DNA from: Clostridia bacterium
GTDB lineage: Bacteria; Bacillota; Clostridia; Christensenellales; UBA1242
Reading direction: 5' to 3'
Assembly (NCBI GenBank): GCA_900767715.1
Contig: CAAGAD010000005.1
Location: 1-64,000, forward strand
Length of the DNA: 64,000 nucleotides
Of this stretch, positions 32,662-42,300 are shown piece after piece. The notes beneath the pieces are model-generated. The model was not told the origin of the DNA. It saw nothing but the letters and a program-made list of their open reading frames with translations, and did no database searches. The position numbers and the translations under genes are program-made. Within the stretch, counting starts at the first letter, position 1, and each line of letters opens with the position of its first letter.

Positions 32662-33633
32662 ATGAAAAAATACAGCAAGTTAAAACAATTAAATGGACTA
32701 AAAAAAGTTTGCATTTTGACGCATGTAAATCCGGACAACGACGCCGTTTGCTCGTCTATCGTGCTGTCAAAATTTATTAAATCACAATTCAACGTAAAAA
32801 ATGTGGATATTTTCGCGGATAATTTTGAGAAATTCAGCGGGCGCAAATATTTTGATAAATATGTAAATATCTGTGAACCGAAATCTAAATATGATTGCGT
32901 CATTATGATGGACGCCAACGAGTCATCAAGGTTGGGAAAATATGAATCGGTTTTTTTGGCTTGCAAAAACAGAATTTGCATAGACCACCATACGCGAAAG
33001 ACCACGCCAGCAGAAACATATATTCACGAGTTGGTGTCGTCAACGTGCGAGATTGTGTACGATATTTGCGCCGAATATGGTTATGCACTAACCAAAGCCG
33101 ATTATGGAATGATTTATGCTGGACTTATCAGCGACACGGGTTGTTTCGCGGTGGGTGATGTGGATAAACACGCTTACGAAATCGCCGGCGAGTGCGTCGA
33201 ACATATTGACCAACCACTCATATACGAGAAGTGTTTTAGCGAAATCAAACCAGTAGTTTTGGACTTGTATGCGAAACTTATCAAAAATAAAAAATCGTAT
33301 TTCGGTGGGCAGTTGATTTATAGTATTATAAAGAAAGACAAGACGCACATTTTCGAGAATTATTCCTATGCAATCAATAATTTGCAGTATTTGCAAGGGT
33401 GTAAGATTTGCATTGTGGTCGAACCAATCGAAAGCGGATATTACGTGCATTTGCGTGCCAAACGCGGTTATGATGTGTCAGTCATTGCCAATGAAAACGG
33501 CGGTGGCGGGCATAGGGGAGCGTCGGCATTTAAAACACAAATGAGTGCGCGCACTCTTGAAAAATTTTTGGTGGCTGAACTGGGTAAACAACTCACCGAA
33601 AATCCTGTTGAAACGAACGATATTTTCGGTTAA
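32662..33633 (+). CDS. DHH-family phosphoesterase (NrnA/GdpP-type catalytic core)
   Basis: 323 residues. DHH domain motifs: HVNPDNDAVCSS (usual HxNPDGDAxGS), MMDANESSRLG and IDHHTRK; the DHHA1 C-terminus has GGGGHRGASAF. Members degrade nanoRNA, pAp or cyclic dinucleotides using Mn2+. The usual third motif residues are kept, with Asn for Gly in the first. No membrane or PAS/GGDEF parts, so it is the soluble NrnA type. Leaderless start predicted. Confidence 0.88.
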   Translation: MKKYSKLKQLNGLKKVCILTHVNPDNDAVCSSIVLSKFIKSQFNVKNVDIFADNFEKFSGRKYFDKYVNICEPKSKYDCVIMMDANESSRLGKYESVFLACKNRICIDHHTRKTTPAETYIHELVSSTCEIVYDICAEYGYALTKADYGMIYAGLISDTGCFAVGDVDKHAYEIAGECVEHIDQPLIYEKCFSEIKPVVLDLYAKLIKNKKSYFGGQLIYSIIKKDKTHIFENYSYAINNLQYLQGCKICIVVEPIESGYYVHLRAKRGYDVSVIANENGGGGHRGASAFKTQMSARTLEKFLVAELGKQLTENPVETNDIFG

Positions 33634-33680
33634 TGAAAACAAATTTTTGAGATGACGAAAATTAATCGTAATAGAAATAA

Positions 33681-33708
33681 AAAAATGAAGTCAACCGACT
33701 TCATTTTT
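33681..33708. terminator. Bidirectional terminator
   Basis: AAAAATGAAGTC pairs with GACTTCATTTTT across AACC. It ends the DHH gene on + and the tRNA-fMet on -. Confidence 0.85.
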
Positions 33709-33713
33709 ACATA

Positions 33714-33791
<78 letters not shown>

Positions 33792-33801
33792 ATGTATTTA
33801 T

Positions 33802-33830
33802 AGTATATAACAATTTATGCCTACTGTCAA
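33802..33830 (-). promoter_or_regulatory. Promoter of tRNA-fMet
   Basis: On the minus strand: TTGACA (33825-33830), 17-bp spacer, TATACT (33802-33807), 10 nt before the tRNA. Confidence 0.85.
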
Positions 33831-33933
33831 TAAAAAATTCATAAAATCACGTGAAATTTTTGTAAAATCTAGCCAAATCACCCCAAAACTCCAAAATAAC
33901 TTGGGTATTTAGGCGCTAATTTGTAAAAAATTG

Positions 33934-33962
33934 TTGACAAAACAATCTATTTATATTATACT
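33934..33962 (+). promoter_or_regulatory. Promoter of tRNA-Met and tRNA-Glu
   Basis: TTGACA (33934-33939), 17-bp spacer, TATACT (33957-33962), 20 nt before the first tRNA. Confidence 0.85.
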
Positions 33963-33982
33963 AAAAAAGTAAGTCACAGCGT

Positions 33983-34059
33983 GGCGGTATGGCTTAGCGG
34001 TCTATAGCGATCGGTTCATACCCGATAGGTCGGTGGTCCGAATCCACCTACCGCCACCA
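33983..34059 (+). tRNA. Elongator tRNA-Met(CAU)
   Basis: Acceptor GGCGGTA/TACCGCC, anticodon arm with loop TTCATAC, CCA encoded. The CGGTTCATACCCG context is that of elongator Met rather than the lysidine-modified tRNA-Ile. Confidence 0.92.
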
Positions 34060-34068
34060 TACATTTAT

Positions 34069-34143
34069 GGCCCTATGGTCAAGTGGTTAAGACATCGCCC
34101 TTTCACGGCGGTATCGTGGGTTCGAATCCCGCTAGGGTCACCA
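34069..34143 (+). tRNA. tRNA-Glu(UUC)
   Basis: Acceptor GGCCCTA/TAGGGTC (one G:T pair), anticodon loop CTTTCAC, T loop TTCGAAT, CCA encoded. It lies 9 nt after tRNA-Met in the same transcript. Confidence 0.95.
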
Positions 34144-34150
34144 CAATCTT

Positions 34151-34180
34151 GTTCAAACTGCAAAAGTTTGAACTTTTTTT
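34151..34180 (+). terminator. Terminator of the tRNA-Met-Glu unit
   Basis: GTTCAAACT pairs with AGTTTGAAC, followed by T7. Confidence 0.9.
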
Positions 34181-34259
34181 ATGTTTTGCAACTTGTACAA
34201 ACTGACAAATAGTTTGGGGACATTTTTGTGTATTAGAGAATAAACATAAATGATTGATG

Positions 34260-34288
34260 TTGACATACATAAATGAATGTGATACAAT
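34260..34288 (+). promoter_or_regulatory. Promoter of the 34308 gene
   Basis: TTGACA (34260-34265), 17-bp spacer, TACAAT (34283-34288). An AGGTGA ribosome-binding site precedes ATG 34308. Confidence 0.8.
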
Positions 34289-34307
34289 CGCAGAACGTAG
34301 GTGAGAT

Positions 34308-34673
34308 ATGCAAGAACAAGTTAAATTCCATAATGAAAACGAGATAGACAAATACGTAAACAAGTTGTTGCTGTTTGCCAAGATTTACACGATAAAATAT
34401 GACGCAGACGTAGAGAAACTTTCGCACGAAAATAAGACTAATGTTGTCAAGATGATTTGCGAAATGGCATATTCGTTGTCGGTTGATGACTTGAAAAAAG
34501 TGATTTTGAAGTTGAAAGAACTTTTGAACTTTGCGCAACAAGACATTTCTAACGGCAGACGTTCATCGGCATATATCAATGAGTGCTATGATACGAAACT
34601 GGCGTGCTTGAAGGTTTTGACAATATGCCACAATGTGTTAGTAGATAAAAGCGAAATGGAAAATATAAAATAA
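34308..34673 (+). CDS. Hypothetical helical protein
   Basis: 121 residues, unrecognised, almost all predicted helix (YVNKLLLFAKIYTIKYDADVE, DDLKKVILKLKELLNFAQQD). It has its own promoter, RBS and terminator. No membrane segment or catalytic motif. Convergent with the kinase/YabPQ cluster. Confidence 0.65.
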   Translation: MQEQVKFHNENEIDKYVNKLLLFAKIYTIKYDADVEKLSHENKTNVVKMICEMAYSLSVDDLKKVILKLKELLNFAQQDISNGRRSSAYINECYDTKLACLKVLTICHNVLVDKSEMENIK

Positions 34674-34702
34674 AAAATGACTAGGATAGTCAATTTTTTA
34701 TT
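34672..34702. terminator. Bidirectional terminator between convergent genes
   Basis: AAAAATGACT pairs with AGTCAATTTT (one mismatch) around AGGAT, with A and T runs at either side. Confidence 0.75.
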
Positions 34703-34871
34703 CAATAATATCGATTGAGTTGATGTGGGTGAATATGAAGAAATATTTTTCGTCAAGTTCCACACCGGTTTCGTCCATTCTGGTCACTGTGCCTGTCATA
34801 GTGTTGTTGGGTAGGGTGCTAAAACCCGGTGCGATTTCAATTCTCACTCTTTTGTTTAAAAAGTCGTTCAT
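34698..34871 (-). CDS. Small Sm/SH3-like barrel protein
   Basis: 57 residues from the ATG that overlaps the stop of the kinase gene (TAATG), with GGAG upstream. The pattern NKRVRIEIAPGFS...MTGTVTRMDETGVELDEKYFFIFTHINSIDII is a compact five-strand barrel, as in LSm-like or Hfq-like small proteins. RNA binding is a guess from the fold pattern. Last gene of the yabP cluster. Confidence 0.6.
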   Translation of the reverse strand: MNDFLNKRVRIEIAPGFSTLPNNTMTGTVTRMDETGVELDEKYFFIFTHINSIDIIE

Positions 34872-35437
34872 TACACACTCCACAAATCTCTTTCTTTTGC
34901 ATAAGTCACAATTTCATCTGCCAACTCGTCTGGTGATTTGTTTGACGAGTCGAGTATAAGGTCATAGTTCGACATATCTAAATTATCTACGCCATAATAT
35001 TTTTTGTAGCGTTCGTTCTCGCTCTTCATTCGGCTATTGATAGATGAAATGGTCTCTTCAATCTTGTCAAAATTCTCCACACTGCCACGCGTGCCATCAT
35101 TCAAAATTCGTTCTGCTCGAACGCGCTCGTCCGCCGTGATAAACACCTTGATACTGTTTGGCACGAAATGCCAAGCCATACGGCTGTCGAATATCGCGTG
35201 CTTATTTGCGCGCAAAAATTCATTACTGAGTTCAATGCTGGCTTGGTCAATCATTTTGTCAATCTCTGGGTCGATTTCTGCGAGTTGATTCATCTCCAAA
35301 ATTGTGATGTTTTTCTCTTCTGCCATCTTGCGCATAATGTGACTAATTTTGACGTGTTGAAGTCCGTATTTTTTCTCCAAAACTTTGCACACAGTGCTCT
35401 TGCCACTGCCTTGCGTTCCTGCAATCGTTATAAACAT
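34871..35437 (-). CDS. Cytidylate kinase-like P-loop kinase
   Basis: 188 residues from ATG 35437, chosen for GGGAAGG 5 nt upstream; a GTG two codons earlier is possible. P-loop GTQGSGKST at residues ~7-15, then HVKISHIMRKMAEEKN, AIFDSRMAWHFVPNSIKVFI and an arginine-rich lid (ADERVRAERI). It matches archaeal-type CMP kinases and AAA_33-like kinases. Likely (d)CMP or another small-molecule kinase. The start overlaps the end of the DivIC-like gene, so translation is coupled. Confidence 0.78.
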   Translation of the reverse strand: MFITIAGTQGSGKSTVCKVLEKKYGLQHVKISHIMRKMAEEKNITILEMNQLAEIDPEIDKMIDQASIELSNEFLRANKHAIFDSRMAWHFVPNSIKVFITADERVRAERILNDGTRGSVENFDKIEETISSINSRMKSENERYKKYYGVDNLDMSNYDLILDSSNKSPDELADEIVTYAKERDLWSV

Positions 35438-35619
35438 AAACACCTTCCCGCATAGGATAAAATTTGCTTCACGTGAATGGCTGGATTGACGACAAGTTGT
35501 GCTTGCAATTTATGAATCACAATCAACTGCCAAATGACCACCCCGAGCAAAATTGCAATCACCAAAATGCCTATGATAAAGACGAGTCGGGCGAGTTTTT
35601 TTGGGTCTTTTTCTTGCAC
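35428..35619 (-). CDS. DivIC/FtsL-like septum protein (short)
   Basis: 63 residues from GTG 35619 (GAGG 9 nt upstream). Basic N-terminus (QEKDPKKLARL), one membrane helix, then a short amphipathic stretch (VIHKLQAQLV). The position directly after yabP-yabQ is that of divIC in Bacillus and Clostridia. It is shorter than usual (DivIC is ~100-125 residues) and lacks most of the extracellular coiled coil. It overlaps yabQ by 49 bp. Assignment rests mainly on synteny. Confidence 0.6.
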   Translation of the reverse strand: MQEKDPKKLARLVFIIGILVIAILLGVVIWQLIVIHKLQAQLVVNPAIHVKQILSYAGRCLCL

Positions 35620-35951
35620 TTTATTTTACCTCTCAACTTTATAAATTGAGTATATAATAATTTGCAAAAATAATCAAGCGAACTAGTTAAATATTTTTTA
35701 CATAAAAATAATCCGCAGATAAATACGACAAAAAATATTAAATAATAATAACCATAAAAATATTTATTTAATAAAAATATTAATAAAAAACCGCAAAAAA
35801 TAGTGAAAAAACTATCTAAAAATACGGAAATTATATTTTTTTTCAATTTATTTTTAATTTTATTATTAATTTGAAAAATAAATCCGCAAATAATTCCTGC
35901 GAATAAACAAATTAAAATAATATTTATTTGTTGATTTAAATTATGTAACAT
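35571..35951 (-). CDS. yabQ: YabQ-like sporulation membrane protein
   Basis: 126 residues with four predicted membrane helices and a basic, polar C-terminus. YabQ of Bacillus subtilis is a mother-cell membrane protein needed for cortex formation. Sequence conservation is low in this family, and this gene is strikingly AT-rich, so the call depends on topology and on its place directly after yabP (one-base overlap at 35951) and before a DivIC-like gene. Confidence 0.68.
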   Translation of the reverse strand: MLHNLNQQINIILICLFAGIICGFIFQINNKIKNKLKKNIISVFLDSFFTIFCGFLLIFLLNKYFYGYYYLIFFVVFICGLFLCKKYLTSSLDYFCKLLYTQFIKLRGKIKCKKKTQKNSPDSSLS

Positions 35952-36226
35952 TATTTAAATAATCTTTTTAGAAAACTGGAATTTTTGTCACCATATTTAA
36001 AACTGACAAAATCGCCTTTGAGTTCAATTTCGCCTTTGTCTAATTCTAGGCTCACTAGTTGAATGTCTTTGCCGTAGGCTTGCAACACTCCCATATTGGT
36101 TTCCAGTTGCGCAAGGTCGTCTTTTACGCTAATCACTTTCGTTACGCCGGTGAGTGTAAGTTTGTTGCGATTTTGCAAAGTGAAAGTTTGAGTTTGACTA
36201 ATTACTTTCTTTTCATTTTCGCTCAT
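35951..36226 (-). CDS. yabP: Sporulation protein YabP
   Basis: 91 residues. The YabP/YqfC signature is clear: LQNRNKLTLTGVTKVISVKDD, LETNMGVLQAYGKDIQLVSL, LDKGEIELKGDFVSFKY. In Bacillus it is a sporulation protein acting with YabQ in cortex assembly. RBS AAGGAGAA upstream. First gene of a five-gene minus-strand cluster. It is the best single indication that this organism is, or descends from, a spore former. Confidence 0.85.
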   Translation of the reverse strand: MSENEKKVISQTQTFTLQNRNKLTLTGVTKVISVKDDLAQLETNMGVLQAYGKDIQLVSLELDKGEIELKGDFVSFKYGDKNSSFLKRLFK

Positions 36227-36393
36227 AAATTCTCCTTTATTTAATGTATGAAAAATTCAATAAAAAAAGAATTAAATAAAAATTTGAAGGCAACATTTAT
36301 TTAATTTTTTCGCGCCAAAATATTTGCTTTTAAATTGATATATATATTATAATATAATTATAAAATTAGTACAAAATACATAAGAGGAAAACG

Positions 36394-39300
36394 ATGAAAA
36401 AAGCCCTACGAATTTTATTGTTGGTATTAGTCGCTTGCACGAGCGTTTTGTTTGCTTCGTGCGATTCAGTGTACTCGAAACTGTCGTTTAAAATTTTTGA
36501 TAACGATGTGGAGATAAAGGCGGACGACACAGTGTCACTCACCATTGACCCGACCGATGTGTCAAAGGCGAGCAAGGACTTGACGGTCACGCTTTCGGGA
36601 CTAGGCAAAAAAGCCAATCACGATATCGTAGCTTACACAGTGCCGACCGAACTCGCCAACGTCAGCGCAAGGTCTATCGCTGACGCCCGCGTCACACTCA
36701 CCATCACTGCCGTCAATGGCGGTGCAGGACAACTCATCGTTAAATCTGCGGGTGATTCTAGCAAGCAAACTAGTCGCCCAATAATTATTGAAAAGAAAGT
36801 TCAGTCCATTTCGACTGGCGACAAAACAAATTATTTGTTAATGCTCACAAGGGGCAAAAACACTTTTGAGATTCCAAACAACGCATTTAGAATTTTGCCA
36901 CAAGGTGCAACAGACGAAATTGAATACAGATTCTATGGCAGTCACGACGGCGCTAGCCTTGAAGGTAATGTCTTGACAGTGGAATCCACCACGCGTGAAT
37001 CAAGGCTTATAATTTACGCCACTGCCAACAACAAAAACGTTGACGGCACAAGTTTTATCACAGTTGACCTAATCGTTCGACCAGAAAGCATTACCATTCA
37101 AACTAACCGCTCGAATAGTTCGCGCGTTTTGGAGAACTTGGCTTCGACCGATAAGTCGGTTGCCACATCAAAACTCACCTTGGTGAGCAATGCAATCGAC
37201 AAGGTTGGCAGTTCAAATTATACCGACACCTATTTCAATCAAGTGGTTGTCAATGCTCTTGCCAAATACAATGGTTCAACTGAATTGCAAAAATTGCCAG
37301 CAGATTTCAATATCTCGGCATACATATACACGCTCATCAATGGCAACAAGGTGCGCAATGATGTGGTTGCGGAAATTGTGCCTAACGGAGACAGTTCGTT
37401 CGTCATCACCGCGCTTGCCAATACTAGTGCCGGCTCGACAAAAACATATTTACACATCGACATCATCATTGCGGGTCACGAGAACGAATATGTCAACGAG
37501 TTTGCGCTTGACGACATCGAATTTGAGGTCATCAGTGCGCCTACCGATTTTGTAGTCAAGGCTGACGGCGAAGCGCTCGAACTGGAAAATGAAACCGGTG
37601 TGGACGGCAACCCAATCAAGAATCAGTTTGTAACGACCAACATTCTTTATGATAGTTATAGTTACGCATACGGCTCGCGCTACAATGTGTCAATCTTGCC
37701 ATCGAACAGCGCGTTGACCGACTATTTCGGTTACAGACTCCGCGTAAAGACAAACCTTTTGACTGACAAAAACCTTTACGGCGCAACACTCGGCAACAAA
37801 TATAGCCTAGTGTTCACTAATATGGTGGGAGAATATATCTCGTTCGTTGAAATGGGCAATAGCGAATACGCAATCAGCAGTACGATTTCAAAAGACGACC
37901 TTTTCTTCGTCAAATACCAAATCAATGCGGGCGATTTCGATGTGATTAGAAACCTTGAACTATATATCGAAACTGACAACACGCTGTATGACACTAACAA
38001 CAAGACGGTATTTGAATATCTGCCTAATGTCAGCCTAAACATCCGCTTTGACATTCGCCGTGGCGTCACGGAAATGACGTTTGTGGAAAACGACAACAAA
38101 GCCAACGGTGTAATCATTCTCAACATCAACGAAATGTCCTACCCAACAGTTGACTTACACGTGCTCAATGTAGATGGACAAGTTACGACTGACATAGGAC
38201 TCAAAGAATGTCTTATCACAATCAGCACGGACAGCGACGCGATAATGCTTTTGAAGAACGGAAAGGAAGGCAGGAGTTTTGATTACGAAGGCAGTGCCGG
38301 TGAAAACATCATCAGCATTATGCCAAAAGATGTGGGCGAATACACAATCACCGCTCGCAGTGACAACGGAATCGTGACGAAACTGAAAATCTTTGTTTAT
38401 GAACCTTTCGACAGCGACAAAGTGGAAATCGACGACCCAACGCTCATCTATGGCTCATTGCAGAGTGTGACCGACGAAACGCATTTTGACGTCGCAGTGA
38501 ACAGCCGACTGAAATTTGGCTATAAACTCACCGACAAAAACGCGAAGTTTAGGTCGCAAGTAAGTTACGAACTGGCAAGCGGTGGTGCAAACGTTGTTGA
38601 AGCCACAATCACTGAATCGGGCGTGTTTGACGCACTTTATGCTACGCATAGCACCAATTTTGTCGAGGATAAGCGTTATATCAGTGTAAAGGTGGAAGTG
38701 GCAGGCGCAACCAGTTATGAAGAAACAGACAACGGCTTCCAAGTTAAAGATTATGTCGCCAAGACAAAAACCTATTACATATTCATCTACACACCAATTA
38801 GAAGTTTCAACCTTGACAGATACACAGCCACGGCGTACGACGCCAACACTTTAGGCTATTACAACCGCGACAAAGCGCAACTCAGTTTCCAAGCCACGAT
38901 TTACCCAGCCAATGCCTACCTAGACGCTCCACTCGTGTGGGAAACATCTAGTTCAAAGATTTTGGCTAGACAAATCTCCATTGCCAACCAAACGGCGACC
39001 TACGAGTTTAGTCTGCCAGAGCAGAGTGAAGATGTGACGACATCGTCAAAAATCAATGTATATGCGTCTGTGAAGCAATACGGCAGAGAGTTTAAAGCGG
39101 TTTGTGAAGTGACCGTAAGCAAAGTGACTCAATCGCAAAACATCATCTTTGAACAAGGCTTCAAGACTACGCAAGTTGACGCGAAACGCCTAAAAACGCT
39201 TACTTTCAAGGCAAGCAACGGACTTAACACCGAATTGGATTTAGACAATATCAACGTTGACAACTGCGTCAACACAAAGACAATTTTGGCGTCCGTTTAC

Positions 39301-42300
39301 CCATACAACAAGGTCTTTGATAAAGAGATGTTGTACTTCATCTGCAAAAACAGTTTGACCGCAACAGACAAAAAGGTGACCGACATTGCGGTTTTGTCGG
39401 GTAACACAATCATACCGGTGGGCGCAGGTTGCGTTTCGGTAATCGTCGTGCCACGTGACGCGCTAATGGGCGCATACAGCGCGGGTGACGGCGGTCTGGA
39501 CAGCATTGTGCGTCGCAATCCAACCACAAACAAGCCAATTTATGAAGAAATTATCATCAAAGTGGAAGACGGCAGTCCAGAAAACCCATACAGTTTGCAG
39601 TCAGTGCAAGATGTGGTCAACATCAACAACATTGAGGGTTTGAAATCGCATTATGTATTGCTCAACGACATTGATTTCAATGGACGAGCAATCACTCCAC
39701 TTGGCATAATCGGCAACCAAACCTACCAATTCACAGGCTCAATCAATGGTCTTGGTTACGGCATATATAATGTCGGCTTGACCGAAAAGAACGGCTACAC
39801 CGGACTATTTGCCATTATCGGTGAAAAGCAGAGTGATGACCGCATTCCAACCATCCAAAATACCGGATTTAGTTTCATTCTTGACAAAGACAACGATAGA
39901 CTTGAAGGCTCGAAATATTATGGCGGGCTTGCCGGTTTGAACTATGGTTTTATCGATAATTGTACCTTTAAATTAACGGGCAGATTTAATGCTCAACTCA
40001 ACAATGCAATCGTCAGCCTTGGCGCGATTACTGGCGTGAACTATGGCACAATTAACCTTTCAAACAAGGCTGTAGGCGTGGAAAATACCTTGGTGCTCAA
40101 CATCACTGACGCAGAGCAGACCCAAGCGCAATACGACACCTATTTCGGTGGGGTAGTCGGTCTAAACTATGGTCAAATATTCGGCTATTATATGTCACAA
40201 AGTGCCTTTGAAGGCTTCAAAACGCAGAATAACATAACGGCAGATAGTGAATTGACTTTTGAAACAATGGCTAATTTCACTATTGCGTACGAATCTAACC
40301 TTGACAATATGTACGGCAACGAAGGTATGACTGCTGTCGTTGATGTGGTTGCTAATATCAACACTGTCAGCAAAATGGCATTCGGCGCGCTCGTGGGCAA
40401 GAACCATGCATTCATCGTGGGGGCAATCACCACAGGCAGAATAACGGGCATCAAGAACATCGGCGGACTGGTGGGCGAGAACAATGGCGGAACATTGATT
40501 TACTCGTTTGCCAATGTGGATATTTCCGCCAACAACACAATTGCGGGCGTAACAGCCGTTGATATGAATGGCGTCTATTACCACGTAAATAGCGAATATT
40601 ATTTCAACGAAGACAATGACATTCAAATCAGCCAAAAATACGCCAACTTGCAGGGCTACAACAATATCGCAGGCTTCATAGCCAAAGCAACCGGCTCGGC
40701 TATCAGTTACAGTTATGTGGCTTCATATAAGGGTAATTTGCAGGGCAAAAAATGGTCGTACGACAATTACTATGCTGACATAGTTTTGCTCGAAAATACC
40801 AGCACTGACGTCAAAAACGTGGCTGGATTTATAGCAGTTGCGGACGGCGTGACTGTGCAAAATTCCACTGCCAGCGTAAGTATTGTAGTACAGAATCAAG
40901 CACCAACAGAAGCAACAAAAGTTAATGTTTCCACCTTTATTGCAACGCTTGACGCACACTTGACCGAAATGGTCAACGGTTACGTTAAAGGTAAAATTCA
41001 TCTTGAACAGACAATGTCCGGCAATGCGGAGTTTTCGCTAAACGGCATTACCAGCGCACACACCGGTGATGGTGGCATTTCGATTGAATTCGTCTATACA
41101 ATGGTCGAGTTTGATTACAGCACACTCATTGGCGCAGTGCACAATCACATTTCCGCTTTGGATATTAGTGGCGAATATTATTACATCAACGTCAACACCA
41201 ACGCAATCTACAATAGCAACAACGATGAAGTAGATAATATGGAACTGAACGACGCCTTTGTGGGCAAGACTCAGCCAGACAATGACACGCATTTCATTCA
41301 CGATGACAACAATTTGGTGAACAATGGTTTCCCAATCTTGCGCACGGTGAAGAATGCGGACAATGACACCGCTTTGGGTGAAGAGGCAGTATCGAATATT
41401 GATGTAGTTTTGAATACGTCAAACATACTCTATGTCGGCGCGTCAAACAAGCCGGTGCGTGCACATAAATTGGCTGATGACAGCGTGATTCTCACTAGGT
41501 ACAACTTGCAAAACTTGATTGCCAAGAGCGACACGGATAGAGCGGACAGTTACTATCTCGGCTACGATTCGGCAAGAATCAATAGTTTCAAGATAAATGA
41601 CATCATTTCCACCACAGTGACCCCAGCCAGCACACGTACGAAGTCCGTTATCGTAAAATCAAGCAACGAGCAAGTTGTCAAGGTTTCCAACGGCACAATC
41701 GTACTAGTCGGCAACGGACAAGTGAAGTTGAAAGTAATGAGCAAACTCAACAACTCGGTGTTTAAAGAAATCCACATTTCTGTTGAAAACGCGGTGGATA
41801 ACTTTGAGTTATATCAAAACACCAATTTCTCATCTGGCACATCAAAACTCACTAACACGCTCAACATTGGTGTGAAGAAATCTAAAAACATTATTCCGCG
41901 TTTCAGCGAACAATTAAAACTTGACGCTAACGACACATCTGCATACTATGGCAACAATGACTTGCTCATCTATGGTACTGACCAAGACACGATAAGCAAC
42001 GAATATCGCAGTTATGCTTACGCAAAGAATAGCAATGCGGGTGTAATGTATTTGATTAGAAACAACAGCGAAAAATTCAACGAATATCTCACAATCAACG
42101 GTCTTGCGTGGCAGACGATTATATATAATGAGATATCTTATTATATGGTGCGCGTGGAAAACAATAGTCAGGCAGTCATTGAAGCGGGTAAGATGTATTT
42201 GAACCACGACGGCATTGAAATCATCGCTTTGCCATACATTCGTGTAGGCACTACAAGTTTCGAATATTGCTTGCTTGACAGTTTGGCTCGCACATTCACA

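Noticed and set aside
33983..34059. tRNA-Ile2 (CAU, lysidine)
   Set aside because: Loop TTCATAC within CGG/CCG and a GGCGG acceptor match elongator tRNA-Met.
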